A program made the position numbers and the translations under genes. Below the pieces are notes generated by a model, which did no database searches, was not told the DNA's origin, and saw only the letters and a list, made by a program, of their open reading frames with translations. A stretch of DNA of 64,000 nt from Strix aluco (lineage: Eukaryota; Chordata; Aves; Strigiformes; Strigidae): contig NC_133939.1 in NCBI RefSeq assembly GCF_031877795.1, positions 5,561,698 through 5,625,697 of the forward strand, in the 5' to 3' direction. Positions 25,761 through 40,300 of the stretch are shown piece after piece. Each line of letters begins with the position of its first letter. Within the stretch, counting starts at the first letter, position 1.

Positions 25761-28700
25761 CTGAAATGAAACACCGTCGTCATTAAGAGCAGACTGTCTG
25801 GTCTAAGCAATCCCTGTACCTTTTCCTGATACCACTTGTAACTGATGGCACTGGAAACACAAGAAGTGTACCTATCAGATTTTTTTTGGTTGGTGTTGTT
25901 TTTTTCTTTTTTCCAAAGCCAGCTTTAGCTCTTACTAACTGCAGCAGGATATTGTGTAATGAAGGGTAAAGCAGTTCTGCTGGGTTGAGAGGCCCCAGGC
26001 ACCTACCTGTATCAGCTCATTGATTCGATGCAAGTCATCATCGGTCGCTGCCTTTTTCTTGGGAATGAGTCCCTCCTGCAGGGCAGTCAGTCTCTCATAC
26101 ACATCGTGCTCCAGGTTCGTCTAAAAGACATTAGCACTTCATGAGAAGGCTCACTGCTAGGCCAGCAAACATTCGCCCACATTAAGAAAGCTACACAGAT
26201 AAGACGATAATCTGTTCCCCTCTCAGCTGCTCATGTTAGTAATTCAGAAGATGGAGCCTCTGACGTAGAGTGTGGCACTATCATTCTTACTAACATCCTA
26301 TTTACAGGATTGCTCCACTTCTGAACAAACATGGATCCTAACCAGAACTGTTTCCCCTATTTCTCACAATACTATTCCAGGAATGCAGAGGTTTTGGGGA
26401 GTTTGGTGCTAGAATGCAGAGCACCTACCTCACCCCCAACCTGAAACAGAAGCATCCAGGAATGTGGATCAGTGCTGCCTCCTCAGATCAGCCGCACCAT
26501 CCCAAACAGACGCTTCTTCAGACCTGTGCATCAGCAGGAGGGAGTTGCCAATTTTGATCATCTGTACAAAATACATCAGCTCTTATGTCTGGATCAAAAT
26601 CAACACTCTAAGTTTCCAAGCCACTTACGCCACATTCCTGAGAAAGGGGAAAGCACTCCCACTCCCTTTGGGCACTACACACCAGCTCCTTTATGGTATC
26701 CCAACGTCAGATGACCATGTACTGAGTTTGTAAAAACATCCTCCTGTCTTACACAACTCCGTGTTCCCCCACGTCGTAGGAAGCTGGCAAGCCCCATTCA
26801 CCTACCAGCTGTAGCAGCTGTGCCGCACAGAGATGGACCTTCCACCCTTGTGCACGACAGGATACACCCTTCTGATTGGCAATCTCCTGTAGCATAGCCT
26901 TCTTCTCTTCTGTCACCAGGAAATACAAAGACAGGTTAATCCAATTCAGGAGTTCCCCAGGCCTCTCTTCTCAAACAAAAACATTAACCCAAATCCTGCT
27001 CTCCATACAGCCTAAGAAATGAGAATGAGAATGCCTGGATTCAGACAGGAAAACTGCTACCCATCTGACAGGTATCTGACTGCTGCTCTTGCTTATTAAC
27101 AGGTTGTCTGTATTGCCAGAAAAAAAATAGATCACATTTTTATCACCATCTAAAGGATGTAGCACTCAGTGTTTCAAACATCCTCCTTGAAAAAGTAAAA
27201 GGGCCATTCTTTACCACTGAAATACATATGTACCCCCTCCACGATGTATTTACACAGTTGTGAAAACCCAATCTGCTTAAAAATTCTAAGGTATTAGCTA
27301 AAAAACTTTAAAAATGGTATCTGATCTTTATTTTCCTCATATTAGGAAGAAAAAACTCCTTTAAAAGCCCATTTGTTAGTTGACAAGACTAGTTATACTA
27401 AATCTATAATGTTTTTGATTAAACTAGCAAGTTTGTTAGGTAGTAAGAAAATCAGAGAACTAAACTGTAGCATATCACCGTAGCACATCACTTCTTTAAA
27501 GATTCCTTTCTTTAGTAAGTTTCCATCACTGTATGTGAACAGATTTCTCAATAACTGTATGACTTTTACAAAATTATAGCGAATTCTATGTAGTGTCCTT
27601 CCCTTCTTTCCTACTTTATCTTGAGCATGGGAGAGATTTAGGCAACATCCAGCTAATGCAAGTCACTAGCTCGCTTGATCAACCCTTGTTTTCCAAATTG
27701 CAACCAAAACCTTTTTGTGGGATCGCGTATCAACACCAGCTAGCTAAGAACACTCCTAGGACACCCTTCGCAGGTACGCTGGAGTGGTTCATCCCAGAGG
27801 AACGAAACTGTCAGACTACAAGAAGCAGACTGACCTTTTACCCGGACATCACTGTATCTCTGAAAGTGGTGGTAAGCAGCTTTCCAAGGATTGCGATAAT
27901 GACGGAGCAACGTGATAGGCGGCCTTGGGCGCACAGGGACGTATCTTACACCTTCCTCATCTAGAAAAGGATCCAGGGAGAACTGTATTATTATCATTAC
28001 ACAGGTGAAAGTAGACCAGCGTGACACAGTGCTTACTGATCTTCTGTTAGAGTTACTACCTCACACAAAATGATGCTCTATGTTTTGAGGAAGGTCATTC
28101 TCCCTGAACATCACTATACAGAAAGTGCTGAGGAACAGATACTTGGATTCTGTATTATTTATATTTAGGAAGCAGGAGAATGACAAAGCACCTTCTCTGA
28201 GAAACAAAATGGAAGAGAAAATACAGATACTTGAATATGAAAAAAGACATTAGAGATGACATTACCTATATACTCCTTTGGAGGAGACTTTCGCTTCTCT
28301 GCCTTCACCAGCAAACTTTTGGCAGTGGATTTCTCATCATCAGTGCTGTTTGTTTCCATCATATCCCCCTCCTCTGTGGAGATGACATGCTGCTGCTTAC
28401 GGGGTTTCTTCCTCGGGGAGGCACCAGGTGGCAAATCACTTGGAGGCATTGACAGGTTGTTGGCCAGCAATGCCAAAGATGGAGACACGGTGCTTGTAGT
28501 CAAAGGAGGGACTGCTGAGAGGAAGGAAAGAGGAGAAGAGCCCAAGCCATTAGCGGTGTAGAGGTAACACACTAACACTGAACACTACCTCCAACAGTAG
28601 TTCCTGTTTCAGCGCACTGCGAGGAGCGTGAAGTGTACGAGCACTTCAGCTCTGTATGTGTAGTAAGCCAGATGCTAAACCAGCAGCAATTGCCAGGACA

Positions 28701-31700
28701 AGCCTATACGCTAAGATCTTTAGTGTCTCATATACAAAAGCAGAAAAGAATGAAAGCAGAGGTAATTGTCCCTTAGTTCCTTCATATTTGAAGCTTATGT
28801 TAGTTTAATGCCACAAAAGGGAATCCATGCTAGCATCCGTCTCGTGTTACTGTAAAAAACGATACCTTTGTACGTACGCCAGCATGGGTCACAGTCAGTA
28901 ACAAGCAAGTCCCTTTCCTCTCGTAGAGTCACAGCGCTATCAGATCGGGACTGCGATATCCTCGCAAGAGTCTACTTGTACTGCCAAGTCAACAGCACTG
29001 CATCAGCAGGTTACTGCACACAAACCTCTGAGGTTGGGCAGTGGAGCGGCAGGTAGCTTGAGGGAACAGTCCATGCCATTCGGAGGGAAAAGCTCAACCA
29101 GCTGTGACTCAGGCGCAGCAAAAAATTTCTGGGATGGGCTTTCTTGACAATTTGGCATACCCACAACTGCCAGTAAGAGACAAGAGTGCCCTGAAGAGCC
29201 TAATGCTATCTGCCTGTGCTCCAGGGACACCTGGAGCAAGCAGCTTCTTTCATCACAGGATAATGTACAGCTTTAAGGAGAATGATAAAACCAACAACTA
29301 AAACAGAACTCTGAGACTTATGAATGTGGGATGCATTCATATCATTTTGCCACAGTCCAGTGCCTGACGGGAGGTCCATGAGGATGTGAATTTTACTGAT
29401 CATGCCATCTGATAGCAGCTATGGCCAAGCTGGATAACTAAGGCAATACAATGAATGTTTTAAAAAGTTCTAGAGAAAAATATCCATGAATCACAGGAGG
29501 GCCCTATGAAGTCTTACTCTGGTCACTAATTCTTCATATACAAGAAAGGCCCTTGGACCTGAACAGTAGGATTTGTGAGAAAACTGAAATTAACTGAGCT
29601 GATTCATAATATATTGGTACTGCTACCGAATGTGTGCGTTTTAAGCAAGGAACTCATGCGGACTCTTTGGAGTTGGATCATTTGAACATGAACAAAGCAG
29701 TCACAATAACAAGTGATTTAATGGGATATTAGGGAGAAGGCAAGGAAGAACTTTATGAGTAACAAGACATATGGGAACCCTTTGACTAATGTTCTGTGCT
29801 ACCATGAAAGAGATGTCATTTCATTTGCAGGATAGACATGTTGAAATCCTCCTAATTTCTCCACTGTCTCAACAACAAAAGCAGCAATCTGATGATTAAC
29901 AACCACCTACCAGATACTGGTCGCATGATGTCCATAGGCTCCACTTCCTCTTTGATTTTTATCTCTGGTACTGCAGGACCCAGCACTGCAGACAGGGCAC
30001 CGCTCATGGTTGATGGAGGAGCGGGCGCTGCCACAATTGTGGTAGAAGTTGGTGGAGCAGCCGGGACAGCTCCCGGAATGGTGGACAGCGCTGCTGCAGG
30101 CTGCGAAGTGGGACTGGCCGCTGCGATGATTGTTGGGATGGCAGAGGGGGGCTGCTGGGAAGTAGGGGGGACCGCAATGGTGGGCTGCTCACCGCCTTGA
30201 TTAGACACGGCCTCCATAGACACAGTGACCGGAGTGGCCATGGACACATGAATTTCAGGTTTTGGCTTGGCACTGTAGTGTAAAAAAAAAAGCAAAACAA
30301 ACTGAAGTTAACTGCAGCTCAGTCATGGCCACCTAGCACAAAATGAATGAGCCAAGTGGGGTTCAGACCATCCAGTTTTTCCTGCACCCACAAGTAACAC
30401 CTGGCTCAGTAATGCCTTTAACAACAGGAGACACCTGTCTCCACAGCTACATTTCCTCCTCCACTCCCTTTCTAATCCTTTGTATGTATCATAGATGCTA
30501 TTTTCTTCCACTCACCCTAACAAGCAAATCTCATGACTAATTCCAGGTAACTTGTAAAAGGATGAAGACAGTTTCAAAATGCAGACAAGAGGAACTTTTA
30601 ACCAAAGCTGTACTGCCCCCCATCTCCCTCATGTGGGAGCAAGAGCTCCCACCATGGCTGATAGTTGTAAAACAATAAACCATAAAGCCACTGAAATCCA
30701 ATGAAGCAAGATAGAAGCTCCATTTACCTTTCTTCAGCATTAATTTCCAAGTGCTGTAGAAAAAAGTTTTGAGGCCTATCCTTTACCACAGCAGAGGGTT
30801 TTTTCTTTGTTTCTGTGAACGCTCATAACCGTGTCTTTTAAAAGGCTACTGCCTCAGCTTCACAACAGCAAAGCTAGTCCAGTCTGTTAAGTCATTACAC
30901 TGACAAATTCAAACCAGATTAAGTTTTCCCAAAAGAAAACACTCTGATAGCCAAAGAATACAAATCAAACAAATATAATGAAACTATTATGATGCAGTTG
31001 GTTGTTTCCTAAAGTCTTACCCAGCAGGCCTTGGTGATCCAGATGTGCTTCGCATAGTACTCTCGACACGTGTGCTAGCTACTTCAGGTGGCTGAGGGGG
31101 AATTAAGCTTTTCCGGACTGCCAGCCTGTGAGAGACAGACAGATCTAACCACTTCCCTGATGCAAAGACAAATACCACTGAGAGCAAAGGAATCAACCCT
31201 CTCTTGCCCAAACCAGGGTAGGAGTTACAGCTGTACCACTGCGCTCTGTCTTCAGTATAACTGATTTACTACAGGAAGAGTCTCATTTTACTTTTCAAAT
31301 TAGGTGTTTTACCTTCTTTAAAGATAAAACATTAGTTGCTTCGGCCTAGTCTCACTCCCATTTGGGGCTTCTCCCAGAATGCCAGCTTTACTTTTATCCT
31401 GCCAGACAGAGCATCCTACTGGGACTGCCAGGCTCCAACACTGGACAAAGGGAGGTCTGGCCATGCCACCATCCTCCACTATTTCAAGACTGAGCAAATC
31501 ACCTGGAACTAAACAGTGCTCAGACAGGCATTTGCTTCGTTTAGTTGGACTAGACTGTGTCAAAGTCTGACTCAAAGACCTCAAGCCCTAAATGTGGATG
31601 TCAGGCAGCACAGGGCTGAACGCAGAAAAGTATTTTAGAGACTATTCAGTCTCTTGTGGAGCTGGAAGTCGAATTGTTGTCCAAAATAATCAACCTCTCA

Positions 31701-34700
31701 AATGGAAACATTCTTGAGTGATCTACCTCTGCTGCTTTAATTTCTTCTTCAGTTTTACAGCCTGCAGTTTCTCTGCCTTAATAAAAGCTTTCCACCCAAA
31801 TAAAAAAGCGTATGCAATTTTAGTCTCGTAGAACACATCAGTTCCAAATGTTTTCAGTCATTAGTTGGGAGGAAATGCATTGTTAATTCTAAAGCTGTCT
31901 CTTGCCTCTTTATTCAGGCATTTAAAATTAGACAGACAACATAAAATATTTTAAGAGTTTAAGTTACTCCCTCCCTTTTTCCTAATCAGATTTCACAGCA
32001 GGGCACTAATCCTATCCTTTCTACTCATCCACATATTCTTCCAAGAAAAGCACTGAAGACAAAGCACAGAACTCTAATTTTAGTACATTATGAACTCTTT
32101 GTTTTTATAACACTAAGTAAGAAAGCCTCAAATCCACTTTCCCTCAAAAGGTCATTTTCAAGAGCTAGGAGACAAACTTTCCTTCTCATTTTATTGCTGA
32201 CAGTAAGAGAAAACTATATCCTACCCTGGGGGAGGAAAAGAAGTGTGTTTCACAGATCAGCAGGTTACTCATAACCACTGCTGACTGAATAATCTGCTAG
32301 AACTTTTAACTCCACTGAAATGATTTCATTTAGCTGGGTTAGATTGCCCAGAAGTGTCATTCACGTGTCATCTTCAGTTCTACTCACCCATCTGTGGTTG
32401 GTTTCTTCCGGAGGATGCTTGGGCGCGGGGAAGAGCCCTGGGCTGGTGCACTGGCACTGGCACTCTGGCTATGGGTTTGCACAACTGTAGTTGCTGCAGA
32501 AGCTGTGTTGAATGTATTGCTAATAGGATTGGCTACAATGGTGGCTCCATCCGCCAAGACTACTGCTGGGAAGGATGGACATTGACACAGCAGAGAGAAG
32601 AACAGATACAGAGAAGAAAAAGCAGCAGTTACTTAAGGAAATCTGATGACAAAGGAGGTGTTTGCAGAGCACGTGTTGTCCATGCTCCCTTCTGACTCCC
32701 TCAGTCTTCAACTGCAGTGCTTTCAGACTATGCTGTAAGCAGCACCTTTGCTACAAGCAATCTGATCAGTGAACCTTCTGCAGGGAAGATGGAAACCACC
32801 TCCTGCCTAACAACTGCTGCTAGGGAAATAATCGTTTCCAGAAGAAAGGGAAAACACAGAAATTGCTAGGGAGATCACCAACACAACTGGGTCAACAGAG
32901 TAAAGCTCACGGTAGAGCCTACGTGGCAATACATGCCACTTGTAAGGAAGCACCATCAGCTGTGTTTATGTTCTGACCTTCTGCCAAAGCCTGTTTGGCC
33001 AACTAACTGAAGCAGAGCATTTAGACAGCCAGGAGATCACCACACAATATGTCTGCCAGCTCTGCAACAGCATATTCTCTTGGATGCCACATCCCATTTC
33101 TTCAGCAAGTTGGTGGGGTTTCATCAGACCAATCATTTTTTAATGAAAGATGGTTTCTATCACAGTCCAAGATCAGGTTACCAATGGCCATATTTTGATT
33201 GCTATGGTGATTTAATGTATAGCTGAAGCGGTTTGGAGAACACCATTTACTTGTAAATGACTTTTCCCACAAGGCCTTATGGAAGAGACTTGTTTAAACT
33301 CAGGCACTACCAGTCTTTTCCACTGAAGCAACCCATTCAAGGCTACCCGCACGCTCGAACCGGTACACTTAAAAAAAGTAAATTAAGAGAGGTAAAAAAT
33401 ATTTTGCTGGGAGAATATGTGTATGACTGTATTTAGCGTCCACTACAGGAGCACAGAGGTGGTAACACGCTCAAGAGTCAAAGGCAAAACGTGAGCCCAA
33501 TCCGGAGGAGAGCGGCTGGGCAGGGCAGGGCTGGGTTAGGCTGGGCTGGGCTGGGCTGGGCTGGGTTAGGCTGGGTTGCCTAGGCCGAGGCAGGGACTTG
33601 GCTGGTTGCTCTTACCTGAAGTCTTGGTGTCGGCTGGCGGCTGCTGGGCCCCGATTGGTGCGGGCTGCAGCCCCTGCGCGCCAATCGGCGCCGCGGGGTG
33701 GAGCCCCTGCGCCCCGATTGGTGCGGGCTGGATGCCCTGCGCCCCGATTGGCGCGGGCTGGATGCCCTGCGCGCTGATGGGCGCCGGCTGGATGCCCTGG
33801 ATGTGACGGGCGTGAGAGGCGTCCACGGTCATCAGCTGCATGGGGTTGAGGTGGACGGTGGAGGCCACGCCCACGCCGGTCTGCGCCGTGATGGCCGAGT
33901 TGGGCGCCTGGGCTGAAACTGGGAGCAGCAACAGACACCTCGTCACGCCCGCCCAGCACCTCTCCCGCAAACCCTGACTTTCAAAGGCTATTCTGCTTTG
34001 GAAAATTAACTGCTGCTTGTTGCAGTAGTAAATTTGAGAGTGGAGGGGCCAGGTTGTCTGCCAGAAGAGTTAAACGTTACTGTTTATTTCACAAAAGAGA
34101 AAAGATCAAGTTTAACTCTACTTTTAGACTCAAATTACATTTCTGTACCCAGCTTCCAGTCTCAAAAAGCCGTGCACTATTTTTGCTCACTATCCTATTT
34201 TACAATGCTTGAAAGTACCAACACTTGGCATTTTCCCTGCTAAAAAAAAATAAAAAAAATCAAAAAAACAGCAGCCTAAGCCATTTCTTTTCAAAAGACT
34301 GTCTTTCCACAGAGCTTATCATTACATCAATTAAAAGACTCCAAACCTTGGACTGTAGAAAAGCAAGGAGAGAAAGCAGACACTCAAGTGTAAGCACCTT
34401 AAAACAGGGCTCCCTTCCCTATCCCCTTTCCCCAGCCACATAATCATTGAAAAGTCTTCCTTAGTGCAAGCGGACAAACTGTTCTGAAGTTGAGCATAAT
34501 CTTATCTGGCTCAGAACAGGGTTTGTAATTACAGGCTGGATTCCACAGCTCAAATGAACACAAAATCTTTTTGTGGCAGAACAATGTTGCCAATGAAGCA
34601 CCTGCTCTAAGAACTCCAATTCATTCATTTGAATTTACAGCTGTAAGCAACTATGTTTCCATCTTTCCAGATCCCCTGTGGGGCACGTCACACATCACCC

Positions 34701-37364
34701 AGGCAGCACTTAAATAACTGTTAGACTACCTGCAGTTCTGGATCTCCAGCTTTCCAGTCTTTACAGAACAATACCACGATTTCTGCAGCCATACACAGAA
34801 TGCAAGTGCAAACTTGCCAACAATGGACTTGCTTGCTAACAATGGAGAGCCCTCTCATCACAGAACAAGCTCTTTTTGTCATTGTCACAGGGTTTCGATC
34901 AAGTTCTTGTGCTGACAAGACACTCTAAAAACAGCTGTCAAAAACCTGAAATCCGTCACCAGGTCTCTGAAAATGGCCTCTGTATAAAGTATGGTACATT
35001 AATTCCCTTAGTGGAACACCTTATGCAAAACACTCTTGCTGCAGAACTTTCTTTGCAACAATTTCCTTTTGGGAAACTATATAAAACACAACCACCATTT
35101 GGAAAGCCAAAGCCAGCATTTTTCCTCAAAATTCTTCATTAACTCTCTTTATCTCAATGATCTTCTAAAAAGTCTCTTTATCTAAGCCCCCACCTGGCTG
35201 TGCTCAGCACAGGTGAGTGTCCCTCCTGATACCTTGAATCCTCTGAGTTGTCACCAGTTACTGCCATAATTCATACCTTCAATTGATACTTCAAGTCAAT
35301 TTAACAAGCAAAATGTCTCTGTCAATGAGCTCCTGCTGAAGAACCTACGCCTACTTTTCTAAAAATTAGCATTAGCCTACCGTCACCCCCCTGGGTTACC
35401 AAAACTGGAACCCCTGGCAGTCTGCAAAATCATGTTCTGTCAGGGGCTCTGTAACTCCCCCTCAACCACAGCTGCCAACACCAAGTACTACCACTCACCT
35501 GCATATTCTCTTTTAAAACCTTCACCCAAAGCACAGGAAGCTGCAAAACAAGCTCACCTGTCCCTTTTGAGAGTCATTTATCCTGAAGCCCACCTCAAAT
35601 CCCGACACGACTTACAGTCAAGACTTGCAACTTTTCACTGGAACTTCAATGACAGAAAGAACAGGCACCAGCAGCTCCTCAGTTCCCTGTGCACACTTCA
35701 GCAAATGGGCCTGGCCACCTCCAAGTCCTTCCGGATTCCCCCTATACTGCTCAAGGGTAACGTGCTGCCAGCAGACACAGATATTCCATGAAAATCCAAA
35801 TCATGCATGTTTGGATTGTGGAAATATTCACATCAACAGTCCTAAACCACTCAGTAAGGTAAAAGTCCTCCAAATTTTGTCACAGAATGACACAAGCTGG
35901 GGTTGACTATGTGGGCTCCCATTACACATCGCTTTTTGACTGCAAATTACTGCAACAGTTCAAACACACTCATTGCTCCATTTTTTTAAATGGAACGCTA
36001 ATGCAAAAGTATGCAATGCAGTTTATTTTTTCCATTTTTGGTTCAGGTTTCTCTCTCAAACTGTACACTCATGTGAAAAGAGATTAAAAATGGCTTGTCA
36101 GAACACCAGGGAACAAAGATGCCTCAAAGAGCTGGTTTGGTTTGGAGGAGCTGAACTGTTTTGATTTGTAGAATGAAAAGCTTACTTAGAGATGCAAACC
36201 CTTGGATATCAAATGTGAAACTCCCAAGAAACTACTAGCTGTCTTCAGCAGGCCTCTGAAGTAGTTCAGTACCCCTTGCCCATAGGTTTTTCCCCTCAGC
36301 CAACAAGTTGTCAAAGACTTTTTGTGACAAGCTGTCTGAATCCAGCATAAAAGCCTCTGAGCTTCTGCTATCACTACAGCTCATAGGTAAGCTACAACTG
36401 AACAAAGTGTCCAAGTCAGCCTGTCCCGAAGCTGGTCTTACCTGGGTATTGGCGAATGGTGGACACGGAGCTGGTGATGGGGGTATAGGTGTGCGCAGTC
36501 AGGGGATAGGCAGAGGGTGGGTACGTTGGTAAGAAATATTGGAACTGGACAGGCACCGACTGCCTACAGGCATCAAAGAGAGCAAGTATTACACACACCA
36601 GTTCAACAGTTCATCTTCAACCTCTGCCTTTGGACCACCCCTGAGTGTTGAAATCTCATCTGTCATAAGCTACCAAGTATCTCAACTATCATGATTAATT
36701 CAAAACTACAAAATCCCTCCTCCACTAGGTTTTTAAACACATTATTTCCAGCATATCAGAACTTAGAAAAGCAGCAAGGCACTCAAAACCTACACACACT
36801 CTCATTCACAGAGCCATTATTTCCCCACCTGTTGTCATTTCTGGTTTCCATTGCTACTGGGTTTGGAGACGCCCGGTGACTAGAGAGGGGTATGAGGTTA
36901 CTCCTCTCTGCTGTGTAATCAGACTGGATCCGGGGAGAAGTATGTGTGATTTGCTGAGGAACCACTTTAGCTGCATAAAGACAAACATGTAATCAGTTGA
37001 CAGTCAAAAAAAAAGTTGGTAAATGTTGGAAAAGCAAGATTAATTCTCCTGGCAAAAACCTCAACACTACTCCCTTTCCCCTCAACCCAAAAAAACCCAC
37101 CCCATCCCCAGATGATTTCCTATCCACAGTGATGATAGGTTTCCTCAACAGGCAGAAAGAACAAGGGAAATGAAACATTTTTCATCAATTTATACCAGAA
37201 AGGGTAGATATTAGAAACACATACATAAATTATATTTGCTAACAGAGTAAATTACTCTAGTGCTCAAATGAGGGGTTTTTGTTTTTTTGTGGGGTTTTTT
37301 TGTAGGTGTTTGGTTTTGGTTTGGTTTTTGGTTGGGTTTTTTTGGTTTTGTTTTTTTTTTGGGT

Positions 37365-37395
<31 letters not shown>

Positions 37396-40300
37396 GGAAC
37401 AGCCCAATCCATTCTGCTGTCACAAACTTATTTATCCCGGTTTTAAAAGTAGAATTTGACAGAGATCAAGATAAACAAGATCAAGGCAGACAAGTATACA
37501 TAGACAGAGGCAAACAAAAGAAAGGAAACACCTACAAACGCTTTACAGGAAACACAGATGCATGGAGATATAACTTTACCCCTTGGAAATTTATGGTAGG
37601 AAAAGACATTACAAGATCTCAAAAGAACAAGAAGGAGGTCAGCAGGAAAACAGAGAGGAACAGAAAGAAATTTATGCATTTTTGTAGGAAACATCTCCGG
37701 CAGATTCCAGGCAAATAAAGTTCCCACCTTTAGACATTAGTGTTTTAACTCCAAATTGACACACTAATCAAACTCGACTAGACTACACCTAACACCCCAA
37801 GAAACACAGGAAAGAACTTACAAAATCAACTATAAAAGCCATATTCTATCACCAGGCAGTTACAACTTCTAGTATATACAATGCAGGTTCTGAAATGCCA
37901 AAAGGCCCAAGTTTGTCTAAAAATTCAATTAAGTTAATGAGCCATTTTATTACTTACTTCTCCTAGAACATCTATTTCTTCCTGGTATTAAAAAGAGTTA
38001 TGCCACAGCAGACCTGTTAATTGGTTTCTCCCAGCTTGACCTGATTTTCTTCCCCTCCTTAATTTGCTAACATGCACAAACACTGCTACCATAAACAGAA
38101 AAATTGAAGCATCAGTTACACACTCTTCTTAAAACTGAAATCACTCACCAACTGGGATGTTTGAGGTGGTGACAGCTGTAGCATGAGAAGAATGGGAGGG
38201 CATTGTCATGGTGACAATGGTGCTTGTAGGCGCTTGGGTGTGAGACACAGAACCTAAAGAAAAAAAAGAAACGCATACAAAATCTTTCTATGGAGCCCTA
38301 TCGCACCGATATATCTATATCCAAATAAAGAGGGGGAAAAACCCCAACCCAGACAACGTCCCTGAAGAACCCAGTAATTTCTTTTCTGAAGTCTGCTCAT
38401 GCACTTCCAAATGCAGTCTTTACCATAAATCAAGAATTCCTCAGAAGTAATCAGGTTCCATCTCCAAGGAGGAAAAACAACAAAAAGCACCAATGAAAAC
38501 CACTCCCCACAACAGCATTATGAATACTCACCAGCTGTGGTTGCTGAAGCAATGGTATTCGTTGCCAAAATAGGTGCCACTGTTGCTGCTGCCACTGGAG
38601 TACCAGTACTGAAAATGGTTTTCTATGAAAAGAAAAAACCTTCAAGTTAAAAGATATTGTTAAAAATATCAAGTTAAAATATAGCTTAGTATGGAATCAC
38701 GTTGCATTGACTGTAAAGAACATGAATTTCTAACCTAATGTGAACTCTTTTCCCAAATTTAATCTTAGCCCTCGAGTTCTAAACAAAAGAGATGTCTGGA
38801 AGAAGCAAAAGTTGGGGGGTTTTTGTGGTGGTTTTTTTTCTTCTTGCAGTTTACCTGAGCCATGGTGTGGAGCTGTGGCTTCTGTGTTCCTATAGCTGGG
38901 TGAGATGGTAGTGTAATTCGAGTAGCCGTATCCCTCGGCTGGGCAGGCCGCTGAATACTAATAGCTGCAGAAGGTGGGTGCTGCTGGATAGACAGGGTGG
39001 GTCGACTGGAGAGAAAGCAAAATAATCATGAAGATAACCACGTGGATACTAAATATGAAAGATAAAATGCAGGGACACACAGCAGGCCTTGGTCTCCCCC
39101 CTCCTCTGTGAAACCAGCACTGCTGACAAGCACATGGTAAAGCAGTACAAGAAATTTGAACTACACTGTTCTGTCCTCATCTGCCCTTCCTACCCAACTA
39201 TGAGGCCAGACTTATCAATAACTCCTATCAGTCCATAAAAGAGACTTTCTGTCAGGGATGCCTTTTCAACATTCATGTGCCATTTTCCTCTGTGTCTTCA
39301 TAAAAAAAGATAGGCCAAATCAGCCACAAGTTCCTCCAACAGAAACTCTGCTTTCCAGCAAGTGGGACTTCAAAACTGATTCATTAAGGTCTTTCCTTCT
39401 CAGAACACAGAGCAACAGTTCATGTTTATAGTAACTTTTATTCATAGAACTGAAAGCATTTGCACTGTGCAAGCATATAATATTTTTGTATTACACCATC
39501 CCAGAGCTGATAATCCTCTAGATGTGGATGATGAACGTGTTGTTGCCCCTGCCTGCAGCCTCTGTAAAGTCAGAGCACTGTAGATTTCAAAGTGTCTTTA
39601 CCTGAGGGTGGACTCTGTAGCATGTGCTGCTGTTGTGGTTATAACAGGGGACTGAGCTCTTGTGGCCGAGACGGTTGCCACCACAGCAGGAGGAATAGTG
39701 CTTGAAGTTGTCACAGGAGGACGAGACTATAAAAACCAATCAAAGAGACACATTTAGAAAAGAAATTCTGCTGTTTAGAGAATAACTAGGAATTACTTGG
39801 TTAAAAGTGGTTTTCCTACATCTTATCACTAAGTTATAGCATTCTAAGACATTTCCAGCCCTCCTGAGTTGATCTGCAAGCTCCTATGCAGATCTGTCCT
39901 GGTTTTCAAAGAATGTACAATCAGTACCATAGGAATTGGTAACCAACAAAGTTAACAAAACCAGATCCCTTGAAGGTCTTTAGGAAAAAAAACAAAGGTC
40001 AGTTCCCTTCAGAATGAAAAGAAACCCTGATCCAAGTATATACATGAAGTCAAAGGTGATTACAGTGGGATCCTAACTGAAAGCACAAAGTAAAGATGTT
40101 TAACCCTTTATCCTAACATTGAACACTAGTACTATTGTAGGGAGATGATATCTACACCTCCTCCTTGTATGTGCACATAATCTGAGATACACAGAAGCAT
40201 ATTAAAACGAGATTTTTTTAAAATTCTGCATCAATACATATATTTGAGAATAAATCTTCATGAACATACCACACCAGACTTTTCAGACTTTAAAACTTGA

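Larger units (their letters stand above)
25761..33615. other. SAP130: SAP130 introns 12-19
   Basis: The longer introns are 26910-27834, 28515-29910, 30273-31020, 31126-32387 and 32566-33615. Apart from the CTGGG minisatellite (33516-33578) I recognise no repeats, RNA genes or further exons on either strand. Open frames that run out of exons into these introns are accidental. Confidence 0.65.

Noticed and set aside
37211-37718. Lys-rich and Phe/Gly-rich frames over the GT-rich tract
   Set aside because: They are translations of a homopolymer-like repeat.
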